Assembly: GCA_016215555.1 (NCBI GenBank)
Contig: JACRJC010000039.1
Span: 1-64,000 of the forward strand
From: Rhodospirillales bacterium
GTDB taxonomy: Bacteria; Pseudomonadota; Alphaproteobacteria; Rhodospirillales; WMHbin7
Direction: 5' to 3'
Length of the DNA: 64,000 nucleotides
In this document: piece by piece, positions 10,538 to 18,169 of the stretch
Layout of the letters: the number at the start of each line of letters is the position of its first letter
Numbering within the stretch: the first letter of the stretch is position 1
Notes under the pieces: model-generated
The model's input: the letters and a program-made list of their open reading frames with translations, nothing else
What the model was told of the DNA's origin: nothing
Database searches by the model: none
Position numbers and translations under genes: made by a program

Positions 10538-11848
10538 TTAGAGTCCCCCGATCATCTTCTTGAGATCGGCGTAATCGGCGCTTTGCGGATCAAGCTGCTC
10601 CAAAAGGCGCGACCACAGAGCCTTGGCCTGACCCTTGTCGTCCTTGTCCAGCGCCGCCTGACCGGCGATGAACAGTGCGTCCATGGCCTGGGGATCGGCG
10701 GCCAGCACCTCGGCGATCAGCTTCGCCGCCTGGACCGGCACCTTGGCCTTGGGATCGCTCATGCGGGCCGATTCATAAAGCATCACCGCGAAGGCCTGCT
10801 TGAGGTCGAGATCGGCGGGCGACAATTCCAGCGCGCGGCCATAGGCGTCCCTGGCTTTGTCGATGTCGCCCAGGGCGGCATAGGAACGGCCCAGCATGGT
10901 CCAGCCCTGCGCATCCTTGGGATTGGCCTTCAGCCGCGCTTCCAGCTTGGCCAGCATGGCCCCGACATCGGGGGCACCCCCGTCTGCCGCCGGCATTTTT
11001 CCGGAAAGGCGCGCCTCGGCCTCGGCGATGCGCTGCTTAAGCATGGGCAGCCAGGGCGCATCCGCTTGCGACAACGCCAGCAAGCGGTTCCAATGTTTCA
11101 ACGCCCCCTTGGCGTCATTCTCCTGCAAGCGTTCAAGCCCCAGGAAATACAGCGCTTTCGGATGATCGGGCCTGGCCAGCAGCGCGGTCTCGAAGGCCTG
11201 GCGGACATCGGACGCGATCTCGCCTTGCGCCGCATAGACTTGCGATTCCGCCATCTCGACGATCACTTCCGGATCGCGCTCGCCGTTCAACAGGGCTTGG
11301 CGCAGCGATTGCGCGCCCTCGGCATGGCGGCCCAACTGGCGCTGGGCGCGGCCCAGCAACAGCCAGGCGCTGGCATCCTTGGGCGTATGGCCCAGACGTT
11401 CGGTCAGGCGCGCCACATCGTCTTGCAGATTCTGCGCGGTCTCGACATTGGCGCCCAGGCGCTGCGCCAGCCGGTCGATATAGGGACGGTCCGGCATGCC
11501 GGGGCTGCCCAGCAGGGCGTAAAGACCGGCGCCGGAAAGGGCCAGCAGAACGGCAAGGGCCACCCCCAGAATGCGGCGCGATTTGAGCCCCAGGGGCTTG
11601 GATAGTCCCTCGCCCGCCTGCGCCGCCGCCAGCAGACGGCGCTGGATTTCCAGCTTGGCCGCCTCGTGAGCGCCATCGTCGATCAGACCCTCGGCATGTT
11701 CCTCTTCCAACTCGGCCAACTGGTCCTTGAAGACGGCGACGTCGTAATCGGCGCGATGATCGTGGCCCTCCTTCGCCGCCTTCAGCAGGGGCCTGGCGAT
11801 CAGAAAGGCCGAAATCAAGGTCAACAGGGCGGCCATAATCCACAGCAT
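10538..11848 (-). CDS. ccmI: Cytochrome c maturation protein CcmI (CycH), TPR apocytochrome chaperone
   Basis: This 436-residue protein has an N-terminal membrane segment (MLWIMAALLTLISAFLIARPLL), a second hydrophobic segment near 94-113 (ILGVALAVLLALSGAGLYALL), and then a periplasmic TPR region (for example AWLLLGRAQRQLGRHAEGAQ and GWTMLGRSYAALGDIDKARD). CcmI holds apocytochrome c and delivers it to the CcmFH heme ligation complex. It is the last gene of the ccm operon. Its ATG overlaps the ccmH stop by one base (TGATG). Confidence 0.93.
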   Translation of the reverse strand: MLWIMAALLTLISAFLIARPLLKAAKEGHDHRADYDVAVFKDQLAELEEEHAEGLIDDGAHEAAKLEIQRRLLAAAQAGEGLSKPLGLKSRRILGVALAVLLALSGAGLYALLGSPGMPDRPYIDRLAQRLGANVETAQNLQDDVARLTERLGHTPKDASAWLLLGRAQRQLGRHAEGAQSLRQALLNGERDPEVIVEMAESQVYAAQGEIASDVRQAFETALLARPDHPKALYFLGLERLQENDAKGALKHWNRLLALSQADAPWLPMLKQRIAEAEARLSGKMPAADGGAPDVGAMLAKLEARLKANPKDAQGWTMLGRSYAALGDIDKARDAYGRALELSPADLDLKQAFAVMLYESARMSDPKAKVPVQAAKLIAEVLAADPQAMDALFIAGQAALDKDDKGQAKALWSRLLEQLDPQSADYADLKKMIGGL

Positions 11849-12306
11849 CAGGCCTGGTCCTTCATCACGCGCTCAAGGCGCTTCTTCTCGTCGTCGGTCA
11901 GGGGGGCAAGCGGCGCCACTTCTTGCTTCTGGCGACGGTAATAGGCCCGGCCCACGCCCAGCGCTGCCAGCGCCAGACCCAGCGGCCCCAGCCACAGCAG
12001 CAGCGTCTTGGCGTTGAAGGGCGGCTTCAGCAACACATAATCGCCGTAGCGGTCGACCAGATACTGTTTCACGGCGCTGTCCGAATCGCCCTTGGCGATG
12101 CGCTCGCGCACAATCTGGCGCAAATCCTTGGCCAGATCGGCGTCGGAATCGTCGATGGATTGATTCTGACAAACCAGACAGCGCAGTTCGGCGCCTAGTT
12201 CGCGGGCCCTGGCCTCTTGCGCCGGGTCTTTCAGCATTTCGTCAGGATCGACGGCGAAGGCGGGTGTCGAGACAAGAATCGCCGCCGCAAAAAGAAGACG
12301 TTTCAT
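11848..12306 (-). CDS. ccmH: Cytochrome c maturation protein CcmH (CycL)
   Basis: From ATG 12306 the product is about 152 residues: signal peptide MKRLLFAAAILVSTPAFA, the thiol motif LRCLVCQNQSIDDSDADLA (family motif RCxxCQ), then a C-terminal membrane helix (LLLWLGPLGLALAALGVG). CcmH reduces or holds the heme-binding cysteines of apocytochrome c for heme attachment by CcmF. Its start overlaps the ccmG stop (ATGA), which decides the start over an upstream in-frame ATG that would lie inside ccmG. Confidence 0.95.
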   Translation of the reverse strand: MKRLLFAAAILVSTPAFAVDPDEMLKDPAQEARARELGAELRCLVCQNQSIDDSDADLAKDLRQIVRERIAKGDSDSAVKQYLVDRYGDYVLLKPPFNAKTLLLWLGPLGLALAALGVGRAYYRRQKQEVAPLAPLTDDEKKRLERVMKDQA

Positions 12307-12842
12307 TTCTGCAGCTCCCGGATGATAGGCAGCAGAATCTCGCTCCACACCCTGTCGTCGATGATGCCGACATGCTTGTAGCGGATGCGGCCCTCCTTAT
12401 CGACGATGAAGCTCTCCGGAGCGCCGGTGACGCCGAAATCGACCGAGGCATGACCGGGGGCGGGATCGACGCCGACGCGATCATAGGGATCGCCGTTCTT
12501 TTGAAGCCACAAAGCGCCCTGAACCGGATCGTCGCGCCAGTCGATGCCCATGATGGGCACGATCTTCTGGGCCTTGATCTTCATGAGGTACGGATGCTCG
12601 GCCACGCAAGACACGCACCACGAGCCGAAGATATTGACCAGCGACACCTGGCCCTTCAGATGTTCGGTCTTCAGCCCCGTATCGCCGCGCCCGGGCAATG
12701 CCGCCAGATCCATTTGCGGCGCCGGCTTGTCGATCATCACCGAGGGAATGGCCCTGGGATCGAGAAACAGGCCTCGCGTGAAGAAGCCCAGCAAGCCCAG
12801 GAAAAGGATGACCGGCAGAAGATAGGCCCAGCGGTTTTTCAT
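12303..12842 (-). CDS. ccmG: Thiol:disulfide interchange protein CcmG/DsbE
   Basis: Starting at ATG 12842 (MKNRWAYLLPVILFLGLLGF) the protein is 179 residues: one N-terminal membrane anchor and a periplasmic thioredoxin fold with active site SWCVSC and the cis-Pro region VTGAPESFIVD. It keeps apocytochrome cysteines reduced. The ATG overlaps the ccmF stop (ATGA). An upstream in-frame start would lie inside ccmF and is rejected. It is part of the contiguous ccmF-G-H-I segment. Confidence 0.96.
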   Translation of the reverse strand: MKNRWAYLLPVILFLGLLGFFTRGLFLDPRAIPSVMIDKPAPQMDLAALPGRGDTGLKTEHLKGQVSLVNIFGSWCVSCVAEHPYLMKIKAQKIVPIMGIDWRDDPVQGALWLQKNGDPYDRVGVDPAPGHASVDFGVTGAPESFIVDKEGRIRYKHVGIIDDRVWSEILLPIIRELQK

Positions 12843-14806
12843 TTCGTTCGTCTCCCGACGGGAACGCCGACGCGATGCCGGCGGTCGAGCAGCGAAACCA
12901 AGCCGCCCAACGCCATGACCAGAGCCCCCGCCCACAGCCAGGGAATCAAAGGCTGCCAATAGAAACGGGTGACATAGCTGCCGCCGGGCGCGGGCTCGCT
13001 GATCACGGTGTAATAGTCGCCCAGCCAGGTGGAGTGAATGGCGGTCTCGCTGGTCGGACGCGGCGGGGTTTGATATTGGCGGCGCTCGGGACTTAGGCGC
13101 AGCAATTCCTTGCCGTCGCGCGACAGCAAGAAGGTGCCCTTCAGCGCGCCGTAATTGGGGCCCGGCACTTCTTCCACCGATTCCAGCAGGACATCGACGT
13201 CATGCAGGCGTACCGTCTCGCCGATCTTCATGTTTTGGATGCGCTCTTCCACCCAGGATGACGAGCCGACCACGCCCAGGATCGCCAGCGCCAGGCCGCC
13301 ATGGGCCAGCGTCATCCCCCAGGCCGCCAGCGGAATCTGTCGGACGCGAACCAGCGCCTCGGCCCAGGGCGCCTTGAACAAAAGCGCCCGCTCGCCCAAC
13401 TCCCACAGGCTGCCCAGCAACAGCCATGCCGCCAGCGCCATGCCGCCCGCCGCCGCCAGATCGCCCATCTTGCCGCCCGCCAGCAGCCAGACGATTCCTG
13501 CAAAAACCAGCGCCGCGGCGAAAACGAATTTCAAGCGCTTGAGCACCGTCCACAGATCGCCGCGCTTCCAGGTCAGCATGGGGCCGATGGCCATGGAAAC
13601 GATCAAGGGCACCATCAGGGGCACGAAGACCGAATTGAAGAAGGGCGGCCCTACCGACACTTTGCCGCCGCCCAAGGCATCGACGAACAGGGGATACAGC
13701 GTGCCCAGCAGCACCGAGCCGGCCGCCGTGCTCATGATCAGATTGTTGAACAGCAGCCCGCCTTCGCGCGAGATCGGCTGGAACAGGCCGCCCGACTTCA
13801 AGCCGGGAGCGCGGATGGCATAGAGCATCAAGGAACCGCCGACCACCGCCGCCAGCATGGCCAGGATGAACAGACCGCGTCCGGGATCGGAGGCGAAGGA
13901 ATGGACCGAGGTGATGACGCCCGAGCGGACCAGGAAGGTGCCCAGCAGCGACAGCGAGAACGTAAGGATGGACAGCAAGATGGTCCAGCTTTTGAGCGCG
14001 TCTCGCTTTTCCACCACCAGGGCGGAATGCAAAAGCGCGGTTCCCGCCAGCCAGGGCATGAAGGAGGCGTTCTCGACCGGATCCCAATACCACCAGCCGC
14101 CCCAGCCCAATTCGTAATAGGCCCACCACGAGCCGAGCGCGATGCCCAGCGTCAGAAACACCCAGGCGGCCAAAGTCCAGGGCCGCACCCAGCGCGCCCA
14201 GGCGGCATCGACCTTGCCTTCGATCAGGGCGGCGATGGCGAAGGAAAAGGCGATCGAAAAGCCGACATAACCGAGATAAAGAAAGGGCGGATGGAAGGCC
14301 AGGCCGGGATCCTGCAGCAATGGATTGAGGCCGTTGCCGTCCATCGGCGGGCGGGCGATGCGGGCGAAGGGGTTCGAGGTGAACAAGATGAAGGCGGCGA
14401 AGGCGCCGGCGACCAGGCCTTGCACGCCGACCACGCGCGCTTTCAAGGATGGCGGCAGGCCCTTGCCGAAGATCGCCACGACGCCGCCGAACAGGGCCAG
14501 GATGGTCAGCCACAAAAGCAGCGAGCCTTCGTGATTGCCCCACACGCCCGAGATTTTATACAGCATCGGCTTGGCCGAGTGCGAATTGCTGGCCACATTG
14601 ACCAGCGAGAAATCGGAAATCACATAGGCATGGGTGAGGGCCGCGAAGGCGACGCCGACCAGCAACAGAAGTGCTACGCCGGCCCCGCTGGCTGCCGCCA
14701 TCAAGCCCTTGTCGCCGCGTTGGGCGCCGTACAGTCCCAAGCCAGCCTGGGCCAGGGCCACGAACAGCGCCAAAGCCAGCGCAAAATGACCCGCTTCTGT
14801 GATCAC
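12839..14806 (-). CDS. ccmF: Cytochrome c heme lyase subunit CcmF
   Basis: The 655-residue polytopic inner-membrane protein has the usual CcmF size and the heme-handling WWD motif GWGGWWYWDPVENASFMPWL. It also has many membrane helices and a periplasmic C-terminal region before the last helix. It ligates heme, delivered by holo-CcmE, to apocytochrome c. It follows ccmE after an 82-nt gap that contains a dispersed repeat copy, and its stop overlaps the ccmG start. Confidence 0.97.
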   Translation of the reverse strand: MITEAGHFALALALFVALAQAGLGLYGAQRGDKGLMAAASGAGVALLLLVGVAFAALTHAYVISDFSLVNVASNSHSAKPMLYKISGVWGNHEGSLLLWLTILALFGGVVAIFGKGLPPSLKARVVGVQGLVAGAFAAFILFTSNPFARIARPPMDGNGLNPLLQDPGLAFHPPFLYLGYVGFSIAFSFAIAALIEGKVDAAWARWVRPWTLAAWVFLTLGIALGSWWAYYELGWGGWWYWDPVENASFMPWLAGTALLHSALVVEKRDALKSWTILLSILTFSLSLLGTFLVRSGVITSVHSFASDPGRGLFILAMLAAVVGGSLMLYAIRAPGLKSGGLFQPISREGGLLFNNLIMSTAAGSVLLGTLYPLFVDALGGGKVSVGPPFFNSVFVPLMVPLIVSMAIGPMLTWKRGDLWTVLKRLKFVFAAALVFAGIVWLLAGGKMGDLAAAGGMALAAWLLLGSLWELGERALLFKAPWAEALVRVRQIPLAAWGMTLAHGGLALAILGVVGSSSWVEERIQNMKIGETVRLHDVDVLLESVEEVPGPNYGALKGTFLLSRDGKELLRLSPERRQYQTPPRPTSETAIHSTWLGDYYTVISEPAPGGSYVTRFYWQPLIPWLWAGALVMALGGLVSLLDRRHRVGVPVGRRTK

Positions 14807-14814
14807 TTCTTTGT

Positions 14815-14878
14815 GCCCCTCGCCGGGCGCTTGCCTTCGGCAAGCTTGGCCGCGGCCGAAAGGACCGCTGATCGCGGC
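14815..14878. repeat. Two-hairpin dispersed repeat, copy between ccmE and ccmF
   Basis: It begins gcccctcgccgggcgc, followed by hairpin GCTTGCC-ttc-GGCAAGC and then a cttggccgcggcc segment. Compared with the other copies the stem sequence differs but pairing is kept, which suggests a selected or mobile structured element. It separates two genes of the same operon. Confidence 0.6.
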
Positions 14879-14888
14879 ATTTCAAATC

Positions 14889-15347
14889 TCACTTGCCCGT
14901 CTCCTTGCCTTGCGTGGCGGGATCGCGCCACTGGCCCGATTTCTTCAGCGCGTCGGCGACTTCGGGCGGCATGTATTTCTCGTCATGCTTGGCCAGCACG
15001 TCGGTGGCCGTGAAGACGCCGTTCGCGTAATGGCCCTCGGCGACCACGCCCTGGCCCTCGCGGAACAGATCGGGCAGCAGGCCGGTAAAGACGACATCCG
15101 TCGATTTGGCGGTGTCGGTGACCTTGAAACGCACCGTCTTGCCTTCCTTGACCACGCTGCCCTCTTCCACCAAGCCGCCGATGCGCAGCCGCTGATCGGC
15201 CCTGACCTGCTTGGTGGCCAGATCGGTGGGGCTGTAGAAGAAGACGATATTGTCCTGAAAGGCGGTCAGCACCAGGGCGGCGCCGCCGCCCAGAAACAAC
15301 AGACCCACCAGCAGCAGCATCAAGCGGCGTTTTTTGCGGGGCGTCAT
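14889..15347 (-). CDS. ccmE: Periplasmic heme chaperone CcmE
   Basis: This 152-residue protein has one N-terminal anchor (MLLLVGLLFLGGGAALVLTA) and an OB-like beta domain. Its covalent heme-binding histidine sits in the conserved context DVLAKHDEKYMPPEV near residue 130. It accepts heme from the CcmABCD machinery and hands it to CcmF. Its ATG overlaps the ccmD stop (ATGA). Confidence 0.97.
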   Translation of the reverse strand: MTPRKKRRLMLLLVGLLFLGGGAALVLTAFQDNIVFFYSPTDLATKQVRADQRLRIGGLVEEGSVVKEGKTVRFKVTDTAKSTDVVFTGLLPDLFREGQGVVAEGHYANGVFTATDVLAKHDEKYMPPEVADALKKSGQWRDPATQGKETGK

Positions 15348-15520
15348 GAACGCTGATCCCTTGCCGCCTTCCTGACCGCGTCCAATTTCTCGAATTCGGC
15401 TTCAGCCTTTTTCAGGCGCAGGCGGCTGTCGATGAACAGGGCCAGCATTACCAGAAAGGCCAGCCCGTAGGAGGGCCAGACGAAGCTTGCATATCCGCCC
15501 ATGGAAAAAAGATCGCTCAT
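15344..15520 (-). CDS. ccmD: Heme exporter protein CcmD (58 residues)
   Basis: This is a small gene between ccmC and ccmE. The product begins MSDLFSMGGYASFVWPSYGL, has a single membrane helix (AFLVMLALFI) and a charged C-terminal tail ending KAARDQRS. This is the classic CcmD layout (GGYAxFVWPSY). CcmD helps release holo-CcmE from CcmC. Spacing is 7 nt from the ccmC stop, with a 4-nt overlap with ccmE. Confidence 0.95.
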   Translation of the reverse strand: MSDLFSMGGYASFVWPSYGLAFLVMLALFIDSRLRLKKAEAEFEKLDAVRKAARDQRS

Positions 15521-15527
15521 GCCACCA

Positions 15528-16253
15528 TCAACCTTCGCCGTGAATCTGGGCCAGCCTGATGTTGCGGATGCGCGTCTGCAAGATTTCCGAGCGCACGCGC
15601 CACAACAAAAGCGTGGCGTAGAAGGTGGTGAAGCCCACCCCCATCAACAAGAGGGGAATCAGCATGGCGGGATCGATCGAGGGCATGCCGGCTTTGGTGA
15701 CGCTGGCCGGCTGATGCAGCGTGTTCCACCAATCGACCGAGAATTTGATGATCGGCACATTGACCCAGCCGACGACGGCCAGAATGGCCGAGGCCTTGGC
15801 GCCGCGCTCGGCATTGTCAAAGGCGCCGGAGAGGGCCATATAGCCGAGATAGAGAAAGAACAGGATCAACATCGAAGTCAGGCGGGCATCCCACACCCAC
15901 CAGGCCCCCCACATCGGCTTGCCCCACAGCGCCCCGGTTACCAGACAGATCAGGGTGAAACCAGCCCCCAGCGGGGCCGAGCCCTTGGCGACATGGTCGG
16001 CGACCGGATGTTTCCACACCAGGGCGATGGCGCTGGCCACGGCCATGACCGTATAGGCGAACATGCCCATCCAGGCCGAGGGCACATGGACATACATGAT
16101 GCGCACGGTTTCGCCCTGCTGATAGTCGGCGGGCGAGGCGAAGAGGCCGATCCACAGGCCGGAACCGATCAGCAACACCGTGGCCAGAGCGAACCAGGGG
16201 CCGACCAGCTTGGCGAATTTCAGGAATTTGGTTGGGTTTTGCAGTCCGAACAT
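15528..16253 (-). CDS. ccmC: Heme exporter / heme handling protein CcmC
   Basis: This 241-residue protein has about six helices and the WWD motif WGAWWVWDARLTSMLILF near its centre. VHVPSAWMGMF supplies one flanking histidine region. CcmC loads heme onto CcmE with CcmD. It is preceded by a 191-nt gap holding two tandem copies of the dispersed repeat, unlike the tight spacing in the rest of the operon. Confidence 0.97.
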   Translation of the reverse strand: MFGLQNPTKFLKFAKLVGPWFALATVLLIGSGLWIGLFASPADYQQGETVRIMYVHVPSAWMGMFAYTVMAVASAIALVWKHPVADHVAKGSAPLGAGFTLICLVTGALWGKPMWGAWWVWDARLTSMLILFFLYLGYMALSGAFDNAERGAKASAILAVVGWVNVPIIKFSVDWWNTLHQPASVTKAGMPSIDPAMLIPLLLMGVGFTTFYATLLLWRVRSEILQTRIRNIRLAQIHGEG

Positions 16254-16297
16254 GGGGGTGTTTTAACGGGTCAAAAGAGGGTTTTCCAGAAGATTCA

Positions 16298-16437
16298 TTT
16301 TTTGCCCCTCGCCGGGCGCACCCTGCGGGTGCTTGGCCGCCGCCGCAATGGCGGCTGGAAAAAAGCTTCTTTTTTTGCCCCTCGCCGGGCGCACCCTGCG
16401 GGTGCTTGGCCGCCGCCGCAATGGCGGCTGGAAAAAA
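16298..16437. repeat. Tandem duplicate of the two-hairpin repeat between ccmB and ccmC
   Basis: Two identical units of about 66 bp (16298-16364 and 16371-16437, period 73 bp) each run from TTTTTTGCCCC to GGCTGGAAAAAA. Each contains hairpin GCACCC-tgc-GGGTGC and hairpin GCCGCC-gccgcaat-GGCGGC. Perfect identity implies recent duplication. They lie inside the ccm operon and could affect transcript processing between ccmB and ccmC. Confidence 0.75.
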
Positions 16438-16444
16438 ATGCTAT

Positions 16445-17110
16445 CTATTCCGCGGCCTGGCGAAGGGCCGCCGCACTGGCATACAGGCCCAAGGGCACGG
16501 CACCCAGCAGAATGGCCCCCAGGATGGCCAATTGCCCGGTCCAGGGGAAGGCGTGCTGGGCGGCATCGACGCAACCCACGGCGAAGATCAGAACGGGGAT
16601 GAACAGGGGCAAAACCAGCAAGGAAATCAACACCCCACCCCGCCTGGCCCCCAGCACCAGGGCCGCCCCCACCGAGCCGATGAGGCTTAAGGCCGGGGTG
16701 CCGACGGCCAGGGTCAGGAGCAGCACCCCCAGATCATAAGCGTTCAGATTCAAGAAGATGGCCAAAAGCGGGGCCGCCGCCATCAAAGGCAGGCCGGTGG
16801 TCAGCCAATGGGCCGTGACCTTGGCCGCCACCAGCAATTCCAGCGGGGCCGGGGTCAGGATCAGCAGCTCCAGCGAGCCATCCTCGTAATCGGCCTGGTA
16901 GAGCCGGTCGAGGGACAGCATGGCGGCCAGCAGGGCGTTGACCCAGACCAGACCGGGGGCGACGCGAGCCAGGATGCTGGGCTCGGGCCCGATGCCGAAG
17001 GGAAACAGGATCACGGCCAGGACGAAGAAGCCGACCACCATCATACTGTCCGAGCCCTGGCGCAGGGCCAGACGCAATTCGCGCTTCAAGAGTTCCCAGT
17101 AACGGTTCAT
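16445..17110 (-). CDS. ccmB: Heme exporter membrane subunit CcmB
   Basis: The 221-residue product, MNRYWELLKRELRLALRQGS onward, has six hydrophobic segments and the CcmB-typical YEDGSLELLILTPAPLELLVAAK. With the CcmA ATPase it forms the ABC component that drives release of holo-CcmE. The ATG lies 276 nt downstream of the ccmA stop. That gap contains a 34-bp duplication of the ccmA end plus repeats. Confidence 0.95.
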   Translation of the reverse strand: MNRYWELLKRELRLALRQGSDSMMVVGFFVLAVILFPFGIGPEPSILARVAPGLVWVNALLAAMLSLDRLYQADYEDGSLELLILTPAPLELLVAAKVTAHWLTTGLPLMAAAPLLAIFLNLNAYDLGVLLLTLAVGTPALSLIGSVGAALVLGARRGGVLISLLVLPLFIPVLIFAVGCVDAAQHAFPWTGQLAILGAILLGAVPLGLYASAAALRQAAE

Positions 17111-17146
17111 GCCGTTGCCCCCCCACCCGGTTCGCTGCGCTCACCA

Positions 17147-17230
17147 CCCTCTCCCGCGCCGGGGAGAAAGTAGATTGTGCATCCTGCGTTCCCTCTCCCC
17201 TTGCGGGAGAGGGGCAGGGTGAGGGGTAAT
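17147..17230. repeat. Intergenic palindromic repeat (CCCTCTCCC type)
   Basis: The hairpin CCCTCTCCCC-ttg-CGGGAGAGGG lies at about 17190-17216, preceded by a related half (CTCTCCCgcgccGGGGAGA). This is a frequently seen bacterial intergenic palindrome type. It sits between ccmA and ccmB and is distinct from the gcccctcgccggg family. Confidence 0.55.
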
Positions 17231-17249
17231 GGATGCCATGCCCGAATGG

Positions 17250-17420
17250 TCATGCCGCCTCCTGATTGGGGGGGGCGAAATCGGCGCATGTTTTATTGTC
17301 CCTCGCCGGGCGCTCACTCCGTTCGCTTGGCCGCGGCCTCAGTGGCCGCCGGGGGAAACGGCTTTCCGTGCAATATGGGACCGTCTTCATGCCGCCTCCT
17401 GATTGGGGGGGGCGAAATCG
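17250..17420. repeat. 34-bp direct duplication of the ccmA 3' end flanking a repeat copy
   Basis: The last 34 bases of ccmA (17387-17420, including the stop) recur exactly at 17250-17283, downstream of the gene. Between the copies lie 103 bp that contain a gtccctcgccgggcgc two-hairpin repeat copy (17297-17352). The geometry suggests the repeat arrived with, or caused, a local duplication. ccmA itself remains intact. Confidence 0.8.
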
Positions 17421-18028
17421 TCGAGATGCAAGATGGCGGCGTCGGGCAGATCGATGTCGGCATGGGTCGAGACGATGACCATGCCGCCTTGGGCGCGATG
17501 GGCGGCCATCGCCGCTTCCAGCGCCTTGACCGATGCCTTGTCGAGCGCCACGCTGGGCTCATCCAACAGCCATAATGGCGCGGGGGCGGCGATCAGTCTG
17601 GCCAGATTAACCCGCCGTTTCTGGCCCGCCGACAGCAGGCGGCCCGGCACTTCGGCCAGTCTTGCGATGTTGAAGGCGTCAAGCGCCTGGCCGACCCTGG
17701 ATTCGGAATCATGTCCGTGCAGGCGCGCCCAGAAATGCAGGGTTTCGGCCACCGTCAGCACCGGCTTCACGGCGTCGTGATGGCCGACATAATGCAGACG
17801 TGCCCCATGGGATTCCATGTCTTCGGCGATATCCTGGCCATCCCAGACCAGACGCCCCGCCGTGGGGCGCAACAGGCCCGCCAGCAGGCGCAGCAGCGAG
17901 GATTTGCCCGAGCCGTTGGGGCCCAGCAGGAACAGAGCCTGGCCGAAATCGAGCTGAAAGGACAGGCGCGCGAAGACGGCGCGCCCGCCGCGCACACAGG
18001 TCAGATTCTCGGCAATGAACTCGCTCAT
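17387..18028 (-). CDS. ccmA: Heme export ATP-binding protein CcmA
   Basis: This 213-residue ABC ATPase has Walker A GPNGSGKSS, signature LLSAGQKRRVNLARL and Walker B LWLLDEPSVALD. It powers the CcmAB(CD) complex that releases heme-loaded CcmE. It is the first gene of a full ccmABCDEFGHI set. The ATG is only about 9 nt from a likely -10 box, and a MITE-like element begins 29 bp upstream. Confidence 0.97.
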   Translation of the reverse strand: MSEFIAENLTCVRGGRAVFARLSFQLDFGQALFLLGPNGSGKSSLLRLLAGLLRPTAGRLVWDGQDIAEDMESHGARLHYVGHHDAVKPVLTVAETLHFWARLHGHDSESRVGQALDAFNIARLAEVPGRLLSAGQKRRVNLARLIAAPAPLWLLDEPSVALDKASVKALEAAMAAHRAQGGMVIVSTHADIDLPDAAILHLDDFAPPNQEAA

Positions 18029-18036
18029 GCCCTGGG

Positions 18037-18064
18037 TTTATAGCATGAAACGACAAGTTGTTAA
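18037..18064 (-). promoter_or_regulatory. Possible ccm operon promoter using a MITE end as -35
   Basis: On the minus strand TTAACA (18059-18064) and TATAAA (18037-18042) are spaced by 16 bp. The -35 hexamer falls within the terminal repeat of the element at 18057-18161. The predicted transcript would start about 2 nt before the ccmA ATG, so it would be nearly leaderless. No experimental support is available. Confidence 0.45.
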
Positions 18065-18161
18065 CCGCAGAGTCCGCCGAGGACGCCGAGGACGCCGAGG
18101 AACGCAGGTCTATTCCTCTGCGCCTTACTCTGCGGACACCGCGCCCTCTGCGGTCAACAAA
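18057..18161. mobile_element. MITE-like element with near-perfect terminal inverted repeats
   Basis: The ends GTTGTTAACCGCAGAG and CTCTGCGGTCAACAAAC form an inverted repeat of about 16 bp. Inside are tandem gccgaggac units and further ctctgcg motifs. It is about 105 bp long with no coding capacity. It resembles non-autonomous palindromic elements scattered in many bacterial genomes. No transposase for it is in the window. Confidence 0.6.
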
Positions 18162-18169
18162 CAGGGCAA

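Noticed and set aside
13301-15013. A 570-codon plus-strand open frame opposite ccmF and ccmE
   Set aside because: Gln/Arg/His-rich antisense frame with no domain, while the minus strand carries intact CcmF and CcmE motifs.
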